Source: Acidobacteriota bacterium | GTDB lineage: Bacteria; Acidobacteriota; Terriglobia; Acidiferrales; UBA7541 | DNA length: 62,477 nucleotides | Direction: 5' to 3' | NCBI GenBank assembly: GCA_003224235.1 | Contig: QHYU01000182.1 | Span: forward strand, 1-62,477 | Shown: piece by piece, positions 27,217 through 35,772 of the stretch | How the letters are laid out: each line of letters starts with the position of its first letter | Numbering within the stretch: position 1 is the stretch's first letter | Translations under genes and position numbers: made by a program | The notes under the pieces: generated by a model | What the model was told of the DNA's origin: nothing | The model's input: only the letters and a program-made list of their open reading frames with translations | Database searches by the model: none

Positions 27217-27978
27217 ATGAAAATCGTAGTGATCGGCGGCACTGGACTAATTGGATCAAAGCTCGTCACTAAGCTTCGAGAGCACGGACACGAAGCGCTG
27301 GCGGCGTCACCTAATTCGGGTGTCAACTCTCTTACCGGCGAGGGGCTGGCCGAAGCGCTGAAGCGTGCGTCGGTGGTCGTTGATGTAACGAACTCTCCTT
27401 CCTGGGAGGACGCGGCGGTGATGAAGTTCTTCGAGACATCAACCCGGAACCTCCTCACCTACGAAGCGGCTGCAGGCGTAGGACACCATGTTGCGTTGTC
27501 AGTCGTAGGAACGGAACGCCTGCTCGCCAGCGGTTACTTCCGCGCAAAAATGGCTCAGGAGAATTTGATTAAGAGTTCCTCAATTCCTTACTCAATTGTT
27601 CGCGCGACGCAGTTCTTCGAATTCGTCAAGGGCATCGCCGATTTGTCCACCGACGGCAACAAAGTGCGCCTGCCACTCGCGTTCATCCAGTCTATGGCGG
27701 CTGACGATGTTGCCAGTGCGGTGGGCCGGATCGCGACGGGCTCACCGGTGAATGGCACCGTTGAAGTGGGAGGGCCGGAAAAGTTTCGTCTCGATGAACT
27801 CGTGAGGAAAGGTCTAGCCGCCCGCAAGGATCCGCGCGAGGTTGTCGCAGACCCGCGTGCGCTCTACTACGGCGTGAAGCTTAACGAGAACACACTCCTT
27901 CCCGGCGATGGCGCGCGACTCGGCGAGACACGATTCGAAGATTGGCTCACGCGCTCTAAGCGGGCTACTGCTGGCTGA
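27217..27978 (+). CDS. NmrA-like atypical SDR, NAD(P)-binding
   Basis: 253 residues; AAAGGA precedes the ATG. The N-terminus MKIVVIGGTGLIGSKLVTKL carries the glycine-rich dinucleotide site (GGTGLIG). The rest resembles NAD(P)H-binding atypical SDRs that act as quinone reductases, redox sensors or sugar-nucleotide-like epimerases; a catalytic YxxxK is not obvious. The central VALSVVGTERLLASGYFRAK and IVRATQFFEFV motifs are typical of the group. It is a single gene in the accessory zone, and its leader is shared in part with the cupin gene. Confidence 0.9.
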   Translation: MKIVVIGGTGLIGSKLVTKLREHGHEALAASPNSGVNSLTGEGLAEALKRASVVVDVTNSPSWEDAAVMKFFETSTRNLLTYEAAAGVGHHVALSVVGTERLLASGYFRAKMAQENLIKSSSIPYSIVRATQFFEFVKGIADLSTDGNKVRLPLAFIQSMAADDVASAVGRIATGSPVNGTVEVGGPEKFRLDELVRKGLAARKDPREVVADPRALYYGVKLNENTLLPGDGARLGETRFEDWLTRSKRATAG

Positions 27979-28057
27979 TGTGACCGGATAAGTGCTCGAG
28001 CGAAACTATGCTGGCAGAACTAGAGCCTATGCCACGCCTCCAGCTAAGTCCCGTGTG

Positions 28058-28102
28058 GTCGGCATCTCGTCAGGAAATCAAACACTGACGAAATGGGCGT
28101 TT
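28058..28102. repeat. CGTCAGGAAATCAA-type repeat, copy 2
   Basis: Matches 24987-25031 at 41 of 45 bases, with the same TCGTCAG / CTGACGA inverted repeat kept intact. Confidence 0.8.
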
Positions 28103-28246
28103 ATGAGCTCGCAGATTTCGATTGTTCAAGATCCGGCAGCTTCAGGATGGTCTTCTGAGTTCGTTTGTGTTTGCTTTTCGCCATGGAATGCGGCCTCCAA
28201 TTGCCGTGGCGAGAGCATTTACTCTGTGCTCGATTTCCTGACCAGC

Positions 28247-28262
28247 AGCGCGTTTATCGGGA
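28247..28262. repeat. AGCGCGTTTATCGGGA repeat, copy 2
   Basis: Identical over 16 bases to 23915-23930. Confidence 0.6.
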
Positions 28263-28376
28263 GCAATCAGCCAACCCGGAGGCATTACTCCCGGTTTCCC
28301 CGTGATTCGCCCCGCAGCAGTAGACACATGCCATCCGATGATGGTCAGATACTCCCTGACGTACGGGAGTCTCCCG

Positions 28377-28772
28377 ATGACCGCGGCAGATTTTCGCAGG
28401 ATTGCACTGAGCCTGGAGAGGGTGGAGGAGTACTCCCACGCAGGATTGTCGGCTTTTCGTGTAGGAGGCAGGAAATTTGCTTCGCTGGCCTCGCAAGCAG
28501 GGGGGTACGGAAATCTGATGCTTACGCTGGAGCAGCAGGCGGCGTTTGTGGAGGAGGCGCCCGAGATTTTCCTGCCGATTCCTGGCGGCTGGGGAAAGAT
28601 GGGACACACGCATATTCGCCTGGCGGCGGCGAGCGAGGATGTACTGACGGGTGCACTCCGAACGGCGTGGAAACTGCGAATTGATAAGAACGCAAAGACA
28701 AGCCGAAAACAAACCCATGTGGCGGAGCGCAGCGGAGTAACAGATAAGAAACGCGGAAAGCGACGACTATGA
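28377..28772 (+). CDS. MmcQ/YjbR family protein
   Basis: 131 residues from the ATG at 28377. MTAADFRRIALSLERVEEYS, then HAGLSAFRVGGRKFASLA and GWGKMGHTHIRLAAASED follow the small MmcQ/YjbR family, whose fold resembles a DNA-binding double-wing but whose role is not established. The C-terminus is extended by about 30 lysine/arginine-rich residues beyond the usual end. The stop overlaps the next ATG in an ATGA arrangement, so the two genes are translationally coupled. Confidence 0.88.
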   Translation: MTAADFRRIALSLERVEEYSHAGLSAFRVGGRKFASLASQAGGYGNLMLTLEQQAAFVEEAPEIFLPIPGGWGKMGHTHIRLAAASEDVLTGALRTAWKLRIDKNAKTSRKQTHVAERSGVTDKKRGKRRL

Positions 28773-29359
28773 GAGCAACGAGGGCACGAAACATTAATAA
28801 CAATAAAAAGGACTCGTCACCAGAGCAACGTGAACAACTACTCAAAGCATTGAAAGCCCGTTTTGAGAAAAACATGAACCGCCATAAAGGTCTTGAATGG
28901 GCTAAGGTACAAGCAAAGCTGGAAGCTAATACTGAAAAACTGTGGTCACTCAATGAAATGGAAAGAACTGGCGGTGAACCGGACGTTGTTGGTCATGATA
29001 AAAAGACGGGCGAATACATTTTTTATGATTGTTCAGCGGAAAGTCCTAAAGGCCGCAGAAGTTTTTGCTACGACCGCGAAGCGCTGGCGTCAAGGAAAGA
29101 ACATAAACCAGAAAATAACGCTATTGATATGGCGGCGGCCATGGGCATTGAGCTTTTAACGGAAGAACAATATCGAGAGTTGCAGAAACTTGGAAATTTC
29201 GATACGAAAACGTCGAGCTGGGTGAAAACACCTTCTGATATCAGAAAACTTGGCGGCGCCCTCTTTTGTGATCGCCGCTACGACACTGTTTTCGTGTATC
29301 ACAACGGTGCGGAATCTTACTATGCCGCTAGGGCGTTCCGCGGCTCGCTAAGGGTCTAA
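28769..29359 (+). CDS. DUF4256 domain protein
   Basis: 196 residues; the ATG overlaps the stop of the MmcQ/YjbR gene by four bases. The body (LEWAKVQAKLEANTEKLWSL, MERTGGEPDVVGHD, YIFYDCSAESPKGRRS and ALFCDRRYDTVFVYHNGAES) matches DUF4256 proteins, cytoplasmic and of unknown function. The gene is visibly AT-richer than its neighbours and rich in Lys/Asn codons, which suggests acquisition from a lower-GC source such as Bacteroidetes or Firmicutes (inference). Confidence 0.92.
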   Translation: MRATRARNINNNKKDSSPEQREQLLKALKARFEKNMNRHKGLEWAKVQAKLEANTEKLWSLNEMERTGGEPDVVGHDKKTGEYIFYDCSAESPKGRRSFCYDREALASRKEHKPENNAIDMAAAMGIELLTEEQYRELQKLGNFDTKTSSWVKTPSDIRKLGGALFCDRRYDTVFVYHNGAESYYAARAFRGSLRV

Positions 29360-29589
29360 ATTTTGCATGCCGGCACATCAAACAGTCGATGCCAATCAAG
29401 GATGGCTCCCGCTCGCCGTCCGGAAAGCTCCCGGTTGCAAACGCAAGAGTAAACAACCTGCAGAACGTATCGGAAGGTTTTTGACATCACTCTGCGACGC
29501 GTGCCTAAGGTCTTGGTGGTGGGATCCTGCTCAGCAATAGGTGTCGACCCGAGACAAGGATCAGTATCGACATACGCCTTTTCCGGATA

Positions 29590-29649
29590 GTCTGCTAACC
29601 GGAAGGTATCCGGGTTCCACGGTGCGTATTAGTCCTGAGAAGTCGGCTT
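29590..29649. repeat. CTAACCGGAAG-type repeat, copy 2
   Basis: 60 bases, GTCTGCTAACCGGAAG to AGTCGGCTT, related to 26352-26410 in the same orientation. Confidence 0.7.
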
Positions 29650-29995
29650 GTAGGAATTGATCTCCGCGCTAGGCATCGATCCTGGACGGATGACTGGCTA
29701 CACGGAAACTATCTTTCAGGCTTTTCCGTGAGTCCGTAGCTTCGGGAATTTTGACACTGTGGCCTCCTTCAAAACCGCCGCGTCCCGGGTTCAATGAGGC
29801 GAAAGTTCTAAGATCGTCCCTTAATCCCCAAGCTGAAGAAAATGCGCAGAACGCGCAATCGCTGATGCGATGTCGAGCTAACATGAGTCGCATACAAAAG
29901 GAACGGTGCAACCATGTCGGCGTTTGCGAACCCGGTGTTTCCACGGATCGACCCTACCTCCAATCCGGCCGGTTCTGCGCTCAACCGCGTAAGTC

Positions 29996-30118
29996 GCTTA
30001 GATTACGCACTTACGAAAAACGCGCCCACAACCCCTTTGGAATCCGCTCTTACAAAATTATTGGACTTAAAGTCCTTTAGATTCCGCTCTTACAAAAAAC
30101 ACCCGGGGGGTCCCTTTG
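29996..30118 (+). repeat. three imperfect ~40-base direct repeats
   Basis: Units begin GATTACGCACTTACGAAAAA (about 30000), GAATCCGCTCTTACAAAATT (about 30041) and GATTCCGCTCTTACAAAAAA (about 30080). The core CCGCTCTTACAAAA is shared by the last two. Translations such as FRFRSYKK are a familiar source of spurious ORFs in acidobacterial genomes, so this is likely a dispersed intergenic repeat. Confidence 0.7.
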
Positions 30119-30316
30119 CTTCCTATAACGGATCAAGGAGCGCCGCCGAGGTTGAGACCAAGAAGCGGGGAGGCAAGGAAGCATGGAGGCGTAGTGCTCC
30201 GCTTGGTGGTGATGGCGGATGGAAGGCGTTGGCGTGGGACTCGACGAAAGAGCCGTCGAGGTGGTGCAAATATGGTGGTTCCGACCAGCTAAGGAGATGA
30301 GTTAGAATCGACTTCC

Positions 30317-30538
30317 ATGCCACACGAATTCACGGAATGGGAGCACGAGCCTGAGCCGCAGCCCTCGGCAGCCCGAACGGGCGGACGGCCGCCCGCCAAG
30401 CCTGTGGGGACGGACATGCTCGAGCCACCCGCCCCGAGCGAAGCTCGCACAAGGTCGAACCTGCTCCGCATCTTCGCCATTCTTATTCTGTTGGGATTGG
30501 CAGCGGCCTTCATCCTGTGGCGGCTCGGCGCGTTCTGA
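30317..30538 (+). CDS. small single-pass membrane protein
   Basis: 73 residues: an acidic, proline-rich cytoplasmic N-terminus (HEFTEWEHEPEPQPS) and one C-terminal membrane segment (IFAILILLGLAAAFILW), so probably tail-anchored. Family unknown. No good ribosome site is near, but TAGAAT at 30303-30308 sits at -10 distance from the ATG, so the message may be nearly leaderless. The next gene starts one base after its stop, which suggests one operon. Confidence 0.65.
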   Translation: MPHEFTEWEHEPEPQPSAARTGGRPPAKPVGTDMLEPPAPSEARTRSNLLRIFAILILLGLAAAFILWRLGAF

Positions 30539-30539
30539 A

Positions 30540-31487
30540 ATGCGAAGAGTCGCTCTGAACTTGCTACTGCGCTGCTACCCCTGGCGTGCGGTCAACCACC
30601 GCACAACAAAATGCTGTGAATCTATTCGCTTAGGCGGCGGGAAACGAATAGATGCGGCTGCGCTAGTGCTGCTGGTTGCCGCCACCTTACTCGCCGCGCA
30701 GCAGGCTGGCTCGTTCCGCCAAGACCCGCAACAGCCCGGCGCGATCGAGTTCACCGCGCGGGTGAAACCCACGGGGGGGCGCGCCGAGCCGATCCGGGAA
30801 TTGACGTTTTATCTGCTGCGCAAGAGCCTCGCCGACATTGAGAAGGAAGTGGAGGAGACCGAGCTGAAGCCGGACCTCGACCGGTTCATTAATGGCCTAG
30901 AGGTCTCAGACCAGCTCAAGGCTTGGATGAAAAAAAAGCGCTCGGTCGAGCTAGCAGGCACGGACTTCATCCGCCGGTTGAAAGTGGACGATCTGTTGGA
31001 TGTGCCGGAATTCTACGAGGCGTATATGAAGCACAACGCCGGCGACGTTGCCGTGGGCTTTCCCGTGCCCAAGTATCGCGAAAGCGACCGGCTGCAAAAC
31101 CCGCAGAAATACGAAAAGCTGCACCAGGACTATCGTGAAGCGATTCGCAAGTGGATGGTGAACAACCCACAAAGCGTGGATGGGATCGACGTGCACTTGG
31201 ACGCGATCAACCCCGGGCAGCGATGGGCACTGCAGCAGTCGGAGCTGCGCCGCCGAATCCGCAAGCGCGCGCTCGACTTGGCCCAGACCCGGTACCTTGC
31301 CGCCAAGACGGATAGCGACCTCGACGGCCGCGGCGCGTTTACCGGCCTCCCGCCCGGCACTTATTGGCTCGGCACGCTGGACACCGAAGCGGTGGCGGGC
31401 GACGCCCGGTTGCGATGGGACGCCTCGGTGATAGTGCGGGCGGGCCAGACGACGCGGCTCGAGCTCTCCAACCTCAACGCCCTTTAG
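30540..31487 (+). CDS. hypothetical secreted protein, helical
   Basis: 315 residues; the ATG follows the previous stop by one base. A hydrophobic segment at about residues 38-54 (AAALVLLVAATLLAAQQA) may be a signal anchor. The rest is charged and helix-rich, with AGDVAVGFPVPKYRESDR and a C-terminal beta part (GAFTGLPPGTYWLGTLDTEA) that resembles the last strands of carboxypeptidase-regulatory-like domains common in acidobacterial exported proteins. No function can be named. Confidence 0.7.
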   Translation: MRRVALNLLLRCYPWRAVNHRTTKCCESIRLGGGKRIDAAALVLLVAATLLAAQQAGSFRQDPQQPGAIEFTARVKPTGGRAEPIRELTFYLLRKSLADIEKEVEETELKPDLDRFINGLEVSDQLKAWMKKKRSVELAGTDFIRRLKVDDLLDVPEFYEAYMKHNAGDVAVGFPVPKYRESDRLQNPQKYEKLHQDYREAIRKWMVNNPQSVDGIDVHLDAINPGQRWALQQSELRRRIRKRALDLAQTRYLAAKTDSDLDGRGAFTGLPPGTYWLGTLDTEAVAGDARLRWDASVIVRAGQTTRLELSNLNAL

Positions 31488-31745
31488 CTGCAGCGGCCGG
31501 CAAAGTAGGACAGGCGTTCCTGCCTGTCTGCTTGCTTGTCGATGTAGCGACGCGCCCGGGCGAGGTCGGAATCCGAAAAGTCCACGCTACAGCGCGCCAC
31601 TGTGCTCCCTGTTGCGCGCTGTAGCGGGCGCGGGCACGCCCCTGCGGCAGCAGGGACTGCGGCCGGCTGGCGCCCACCGCTACGTCTTTTCCTTTTTGGC
31701 TGCGACGAATAAACTGACGACATGATTCGACGGAGCGCACTCTAG
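31488..31745. other. intergenic region with two strong hairpins upstream of terC-like gene
   Basis: Inverted repeat GACAGGC-N6-GCCTGTC at 31509-31528 and a perfect 11-base stem GCTACAGCGCG / CGCGCTGTAGC at 31586-31596 and 31615-31625. Neither is followed by a T run. I looked for the yybP-ykoY manganese riboswitch that often precedes terC-type genes and did not see its conserved core. The hairpins look like dispersed acidobacterial intergenic repeats. Confidence 0.6.
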
Positions 31746-33362
31746 ATGGGCACGCCCGGGCTGTGGATCGGATTCAACGCCTTCATCCTTCTGATGCTGG
31801 CGCTGGACTTGGGCGTGTTTCACCGCCGGTCGCACGCTATCTCCCTGGGCGAGGCGACGGCCTGGAGCGTGGTGTGGGTGGTGGTGTCCCTCGCATTCAA
31901 CTTAGGGCTGCTGCACTGGTACGGGCGGACCGCGGCGCTGGAATTCCTCACGGGCTATCTGATTGAAAAATCGCTCAGCGTGGACAACATCTTCATCTTC
32001 GTCCTGCTGTTCAAATACTTCGCTGTCGAGCCTCGTTACCAGCACCGTGTGCTGTTCTGGGGCATCCTTGGCGCGCTGGTGATGCGCGGCGCGATGATCG
32101 GCCTGGGCGTGGCTTTGATCCACCGCTTTGAATGGGTGCTTTACCTGTTCGGAGCGTTTCTGGTGTATGCGGGCGCGCAAATGATGCTCCAAAAGGGCGA
32201 AGAGATTCAGCCGGAGCGGAATCCAGTCCTCCGCTGGGCGCGCAAATTTCTACCTCTCACCAAGGACTATGCGGGGCAAAAATTCTTTGTGCGGGAGACG
32301 GGGACCTGGCGCGCCACGCCGCTCTTCCTGGTGCTATTGGTGGTGGAAACCACGGACCTGGCCTTCGCCCTCGACTCCATTCCCGCAGTTTTCGGCATCA
32401 CCCGCGACCCGTTCATTGTTTACACCTCGAATGTCTTCGCCATCCTTGGCTTGCGCGCCTTTTATTTCCTGCTGGCAGGCGTGCTCCCATACTTCCGCTA
32501 TCTGAGCACGGGGTTGTCGCTGGTGCTGATATTTGTCGGCGTGAAGATGCTGAGCGAGAGGTGGGTACACATCTCCACCGGTGCATCGCTGGGCATCGTG
32601 GGCGCAGTGCTGGCAGTGGCTGTGGTCGCCTCCGTGGTTGCAGCGCAAGCCGAAGCTCGGGGATTGCGCAAGGCAAGGAAGCCCGGCGAGCGACGCACTA
32701 GAACATCCGAATTTGACGACACGAGTGTGACAGCGCGCATCCGAATGCTCGCGGACGAAGATCTCTCGACGCGCGCGGAAGCGGCCGAAAAGCTTCATAT
32801 GGTCGGCCTCGAACTGAGCCACCCGGTGTTCAACCAATGGCTCACCGACCCTGAACTTGCTACGTTGCTCATTCCATTTAAGCCCGCGGCGCTCACCTCC
32901 AAAGTGCGACCATCCGCGCGGGAGATAGTCCGGCCCGAACTAGGGCTTCCTACCGTCGGTGTGGCAGTCAGGCCGGAGAATTTTCAGAAGATTCGCAGGG
33001 CAAACGGCTCGCCGCGACTCGCCGAGGTTCCGCCCGACCAGGACGCGATGGAGTTTGAGTTGCTTTTCGGCCACCGCGTCAGTCTGGACATTCTGACCAC
33101 GAAGGCGCCCAACGGCAACGGGGCCATCGCGCGGTTTCTGGAAAAGTTCGGTGAAGGCATCCAGCAGGTGGAGTATCAGACTGCCGACGTGGACCGCGCG
33201 ACCCAGCTGATGCGCGAGCGCTTCGGCCAGCAGCCTGTTTACCCGCAGGCCCGCCTCGGGGCCGACGGCACCCGCGTCAATTTTTTCTTGGCCGCTACTC
33301 CAGCAGGTAAGAAGGTGTTGATCGAGCTAGTGGAGGCGCGAGCGTCGCGCTCAGCGTCGTAG
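31746..33362 (+). CDS. TerC-family membrane protein fused to a VOC-like domain
   Basis: 538 residues. Residues 1-305 are a complete TerC/Alx protein with seven or more membrane segments and the family motifs SVDNIFIFVLLFKYF and VETTDLAFALDSIPAVFGIT, whose acidic residues probably bind metal. TerC proteins export manganese or metallate secreted proteins. Residues 306-420 form a charged linker. Residues about 425-535 (HRVSLDILTTKAPNG, EGIQQVEYQTADVDRATQLM, GTRVNFFLAATPAGKKVLIE) resemble a glyoxalase/VOC metal-binding domain. The frame is continuous with no sign of a frameshift join. The fusion is unusual; the soluble part might sense or deliver metal (inference). Confidence 0.88.
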   Translation: MGTPGLWIGFNAFILLMLALDLGVFHRRSHAISLGEATAWSVVWVVVSLAFNLGLLHWYGRTAALEFLTGYLIEKSLSVDNIFIFVLLFKYFAVEPRYQHRVLFWGILGALVMRGAMIGLGVALIHRFEWVLYLFGAFLVYAGAQMMLQKGEEIQPERNPVLRWARKFLPLTKDYAGQKFFVRETGTWRATPLFLVLLVVETTDLAFALDSIPAVFGITRDPFIVYTSNVFAILGLRAFYFLLAGVLPYFRYLSTGLSLVLIFVGVKMLSERWVHISTGASLGIVGAVLAVAVVASVVAAQAEARGLRKARKPGERRTRTSEFDDTSVTARIRMLADEDLSTRAEAAEKLHMVGLELSHPVFNQWLTDPELATLLIPFKPAALTSKVRPSAREIVRPELGLPTVGVAVRPENFQKIRRANGSPRLAEVPPDQDAMEFELLFGHRVSLDILTTKAPNGNGAIARFLEKFGEGIQQVEYQTADVDRATQLMRERFGQQPVYPQARLGADGTRVNFFLAATPAGKKVLIELVEARASRSAS

Positions 33363-33620
33363 CCCCGGCGTCTTGCTCACGGCTTGCCGTCGCAGACCCT
33401 TGCAGGCCGGGCAAGACCGACGCGAGGATGCCAGTCCAACAGACTGCCGCGGTGTGAGAGCGAGCCCCTTTGGCGCGACCAGAGGCCCGGAGAATGCTTC
33501 TGAGGGATCATCCCTCGCTTCGTTCGCAGTAATATCGATGGTGCGCGGCGGATGGGGATTCAAGGCGGTAATGTCGGGCGGCCCCAATTCGGTTCGGGGG
33601 CCCGCCGCAACATCTCCAAA

Positions 33621-35735
33621 TCAACGCGACGCCGCGGCCACTCCGCGGTGCTGGTTGCAGGCCTGCCACGCCCGCAGCACTTCCGCGACTGTCCACGCCT
33701 GCGCGATACAACCGCGCGGCGTGAACGGCGCGTCGCCATCGAAGATCTCGCTCAAGCTGCCCAGCCCGTGAGTTTGCAACTGGTGCGCCAGCGGCTCGAG
33801 GAAGGACCGCGCGCACGCCGGATCGTCATAGACGCGCAGGTGCGCGAGCACGAAAGGTCCCATCAGCCAACCCCAGACGGTGCCTTGATGGTAGGCGGCG
33901 TCACGCTCGCGCTGCGGCCCGAGGCAGCCGCCACAATAATCAGGGGTGCCCGGCGCAAGGCTGCGCAGGCCGTGCGAGGTGAGCAGGTGACGCGCGCAGC
34001 TATCCACCACCGCGCGCTGCTGCTTCGGCTCCAGCGGACTCACCGGCAACGACACTGCGAAGATCTGGTTGGGCCGCAGCGAGGCGTCGTTGCCCTGCGG
34101 GCCGTCGATCACGTCGAAGCAACAATTCGCCGATGCGTTCCAAAACCGCTGAAAGCTTCCTTGCGCGCGCCGGGCCATCTCTTCATACGGGGCGGGGCTT
34201 CTGCCCAGCGCGTGGGCAAACAGCCCGGTGGTGACGAGCGCGTTGTACCACAGGGCGTTAACCTCGACCGGCTTGCCGATGCGCGGCGTGACCACCCAGT
34301 CGCCCACTTTGGCGTCCATCCAGGTGAGTTGCACTCCTGGCTCGCCCGCGGCGAGCAGCCCGTCGGTGGGGTCCACGTGAATGTTGTAGCGGGTGCCGCG
34401 CACATGCCAGTCCACGATGTCAGCCAGCACGGGGAAGAGTTCCTCCAGAAGATCAAAGTCGCGCGTGGCGGTGAAGTACTGGCGCACGGCCTCGAAGAAC
34501 CACAGGGTGGCATCAACGGTGTTGTACATGGGCGTATCGCCGGCCTCAGGAAAATTGTTGGGCAACATGCCGCGGTTTACGAAACGCGCGAAAGTGCGCA
34601 GGATTCGGCGCGCGATCTCCGGCCGGCCGGTGGTCAGCGTCAGCCCAGGCAGCGCGATCATGGTGTCGCGTCCCCAGTCGCCGAACCAATGGTAGCCGGC
34701 AATCACCGAGCGCGCTTCCGGGTCATCGTGGAGCGGGCGCGCGACGATGAATTGATCGGCGGCGAGCAGCAGCTGCCGCACCCAGGCGGGGGAGTCAGCA
34801 GCCTGGGCCCCGTCTCCCTGCGCCTGCGCGACGCTCGAGGAGGGCACGGCAGCCCAGGCATCAAGCAGGTTCTGTTCGTGCGCGTGGCGCGCGGCCCAAG
34901 CCAAGTGACTGTCCAAATTGGGGTCCGCTTCCGTGCTGAACACCAGCGTCAGGGACTCACCGGGTGCCAGCCGGGCGCGGAAGGTGGCTGCGTGCAGGTG
35001 GTCTTCGCGGTCGTCCAAGCCGCGGTAGCGCTCACCCGCCAGATCGTAATCGCGATACCAGTCGTGGGCCGGTTCGAGGACGACGGGTGCATGTCCGAAC
35101 GCCACCGGAGCGCTCAAGAGATAGTAGGGGACCGCGCCATCGAACGCCGAGACGCGCAGACCACGCTCGATGGGCGAAATACTCATGCGCCAGTCGCCGG
35201 CGTGGGTGTTGAAGTGAAAGTCGCGATAATTGATCAGGGTCTTGCACACCAACTCCACCGGTCCTGAGCTGCGCAGCAGCTCATACCGAACGTAGGTCGT
35301 ATTCGCGCCCGTCTGCATCCAGACGCGTTTCTCAACCAGGGCATCAGCACACACAAACGTCCAGATCGGGGTGGTGCCTTCGAGGCGAAACCTTTCAATC
35401 TGGCGGTAGCCCTCGGGAGCGACCCCACCGCCGTGCCAGCGGTTGGTAGACAACGGATAGGCCTGGCCGTCGTAATGGGCGATTTCGTCGAGTTTGGAGA
35501 CGAGCAGTGTGCGCCCCAGGGGCGGTTTGAGCGCGGCCACGAGAAGGCCGTGATAGCGGCGCGTGGGGTGGCCCGCGATGGTGCCGGAGGCAAAACCGCC
35601 AATGCCGTTTGTGACCAGCCATTCGCGCTGTTCATCCGCTTCGAGCGAGCCGCAAATCTCCCGGCCGAAATCGATGGCCAGCGCGATGCTTGCGGCGGCC
35701 GGCTTGACGGGGGCAAGCTGAGTTTTCACGGGCAT
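33621..35735 (-). CDS. glycogen debranching enzyme (amylo-alpha-1,6-glucosidase)
   Basis: 704 residues from the ATG at 35735, which has AGGAGGAG upstream; the longer frame to 35768 was rejected. The N-terminal domain has EWLVTNGIGGFASGTIAGHP and RRYHGLLVAAL, and the C-terminal (alpha/alpha)6 domain has GYHWFGDWGRDTMIALPGL, NTVDATLWFFEAV and VQLTWMDAKVGDWVVTPR, which is the prokaryotic and archaeal single-enzyme debranching family. It hydrolyses alpha-1,6 branches to free glucose. It is the last gene of a likely operon with SDR, glucose dehydrogenase and a GH63-type glucosidase; the product glucose is the substrate of the dehydrogenase two genes upstream. Confidence 0.94.
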   Translation of the reverse strand: MPVKTQLAPVKPAAASIALAIDFGREICGSLEADEQREWLVTNGIGGFASGTIAGHPTRRYHGLLVAALKPPLGRTLLVSKLDEIAHYDGQAYPLSTNRWHGGGVAPEGYRQIERFRLEGTTPIWTFVCADALVEKRVWMQTGANTTYVRYELLRSSGPVELVCKTLINYRDFHFNTHAGDWRMSISPIERGLRVSAFDGAVPYYLLSAPVAFGHAPVVLEPAHDWYRDYDLAGERYRGLDDREDHLHAATFRARLAPGESLTLVFSTEADPNLDSHLAWAARHAHEQNLLDAWAAVPSSSVAQAQGDGAQAADSPAWVRQLLLAADQFIVARPLHDDPEARSVIAGYHWFGDWGRDTMIALPGLTLTTGRPEIARRILRTFARFVNRGMLPNNFPEAGDTPMYNTVDATLWFFEAVRQYFTATRDFDLLEELFPVLADIVDWHVRGTRYNIHVDPTDGLLAAGEPGVQLTWMDAKVGDWVVTPRIGKPVEVNALWYNALVTTGLFAHALGRSPAPYEEMARRAQGSFQRFWNASANCCFDVIDGPQGNDASLRPNQIFAVSLPVSPLEPKQQRAVVDSCARHLLTSHGLRSLAPGTPDYCGGCLGPQRERDAAYHQGTVWGWLMGPFVLAHLRVYDDPACARSFLEPLAHQLQTHGLGSLSEIFDGDAPFTPRGCIAQAWTVAEVLRAWQACNQHRGVAAASR

Positions 35736-35772
35736 GTGTGCTCCTCCTATGTGGCCTGCGGGGTTCACCGGG

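Larger units (their letters stand above)
27979..28376. other. 398-base intergenic region with repeats
   Basis: No gene supported. It contains the CGTCAGG-type repeat at 28058-28102, the AGCGCG-type repeat at 28247-28262 and a GGAGGCATTACTCCC-type dyad just after it. Confidence 0.5.
29360..30316. other. 957-base intergenic region with two repeat types
   Basis: No reading frame with family resemblance. It holds the CTAACCGGAAG-type repeat (29590-29649) and three short direct repeats at 29996-30118. It marks the right edge of the accessory zone. Confidence 0.5.

Noticed and set aside
22183-29649. Integron gene-cassette array
   Set aside because: The repeats do not show paired GTTRRRY/RYYYAAC ends in the right places, no intI gene is in the window, and one gene is on the opposite strand. 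The idea is kept only as a possible comparison.
29914-30300. 128-codon frame rich in FRFRSYKK-like strings
   Set aside because: It is a translation of short intergenic direct repeats with no domain, ribosome site or plausible composition.
31488-31745. yybP-ykoY manganese riboswitch before the terC-like gene
   Set aside because: Expected from the gene family, but the conserved loop sequences were not found.
33552-35267. 571-codon plus-strand frame
   Set aside because: Antisense to the debranching enzyme; composition (His/Arg/Gly-rich) is that of a shadow frame.
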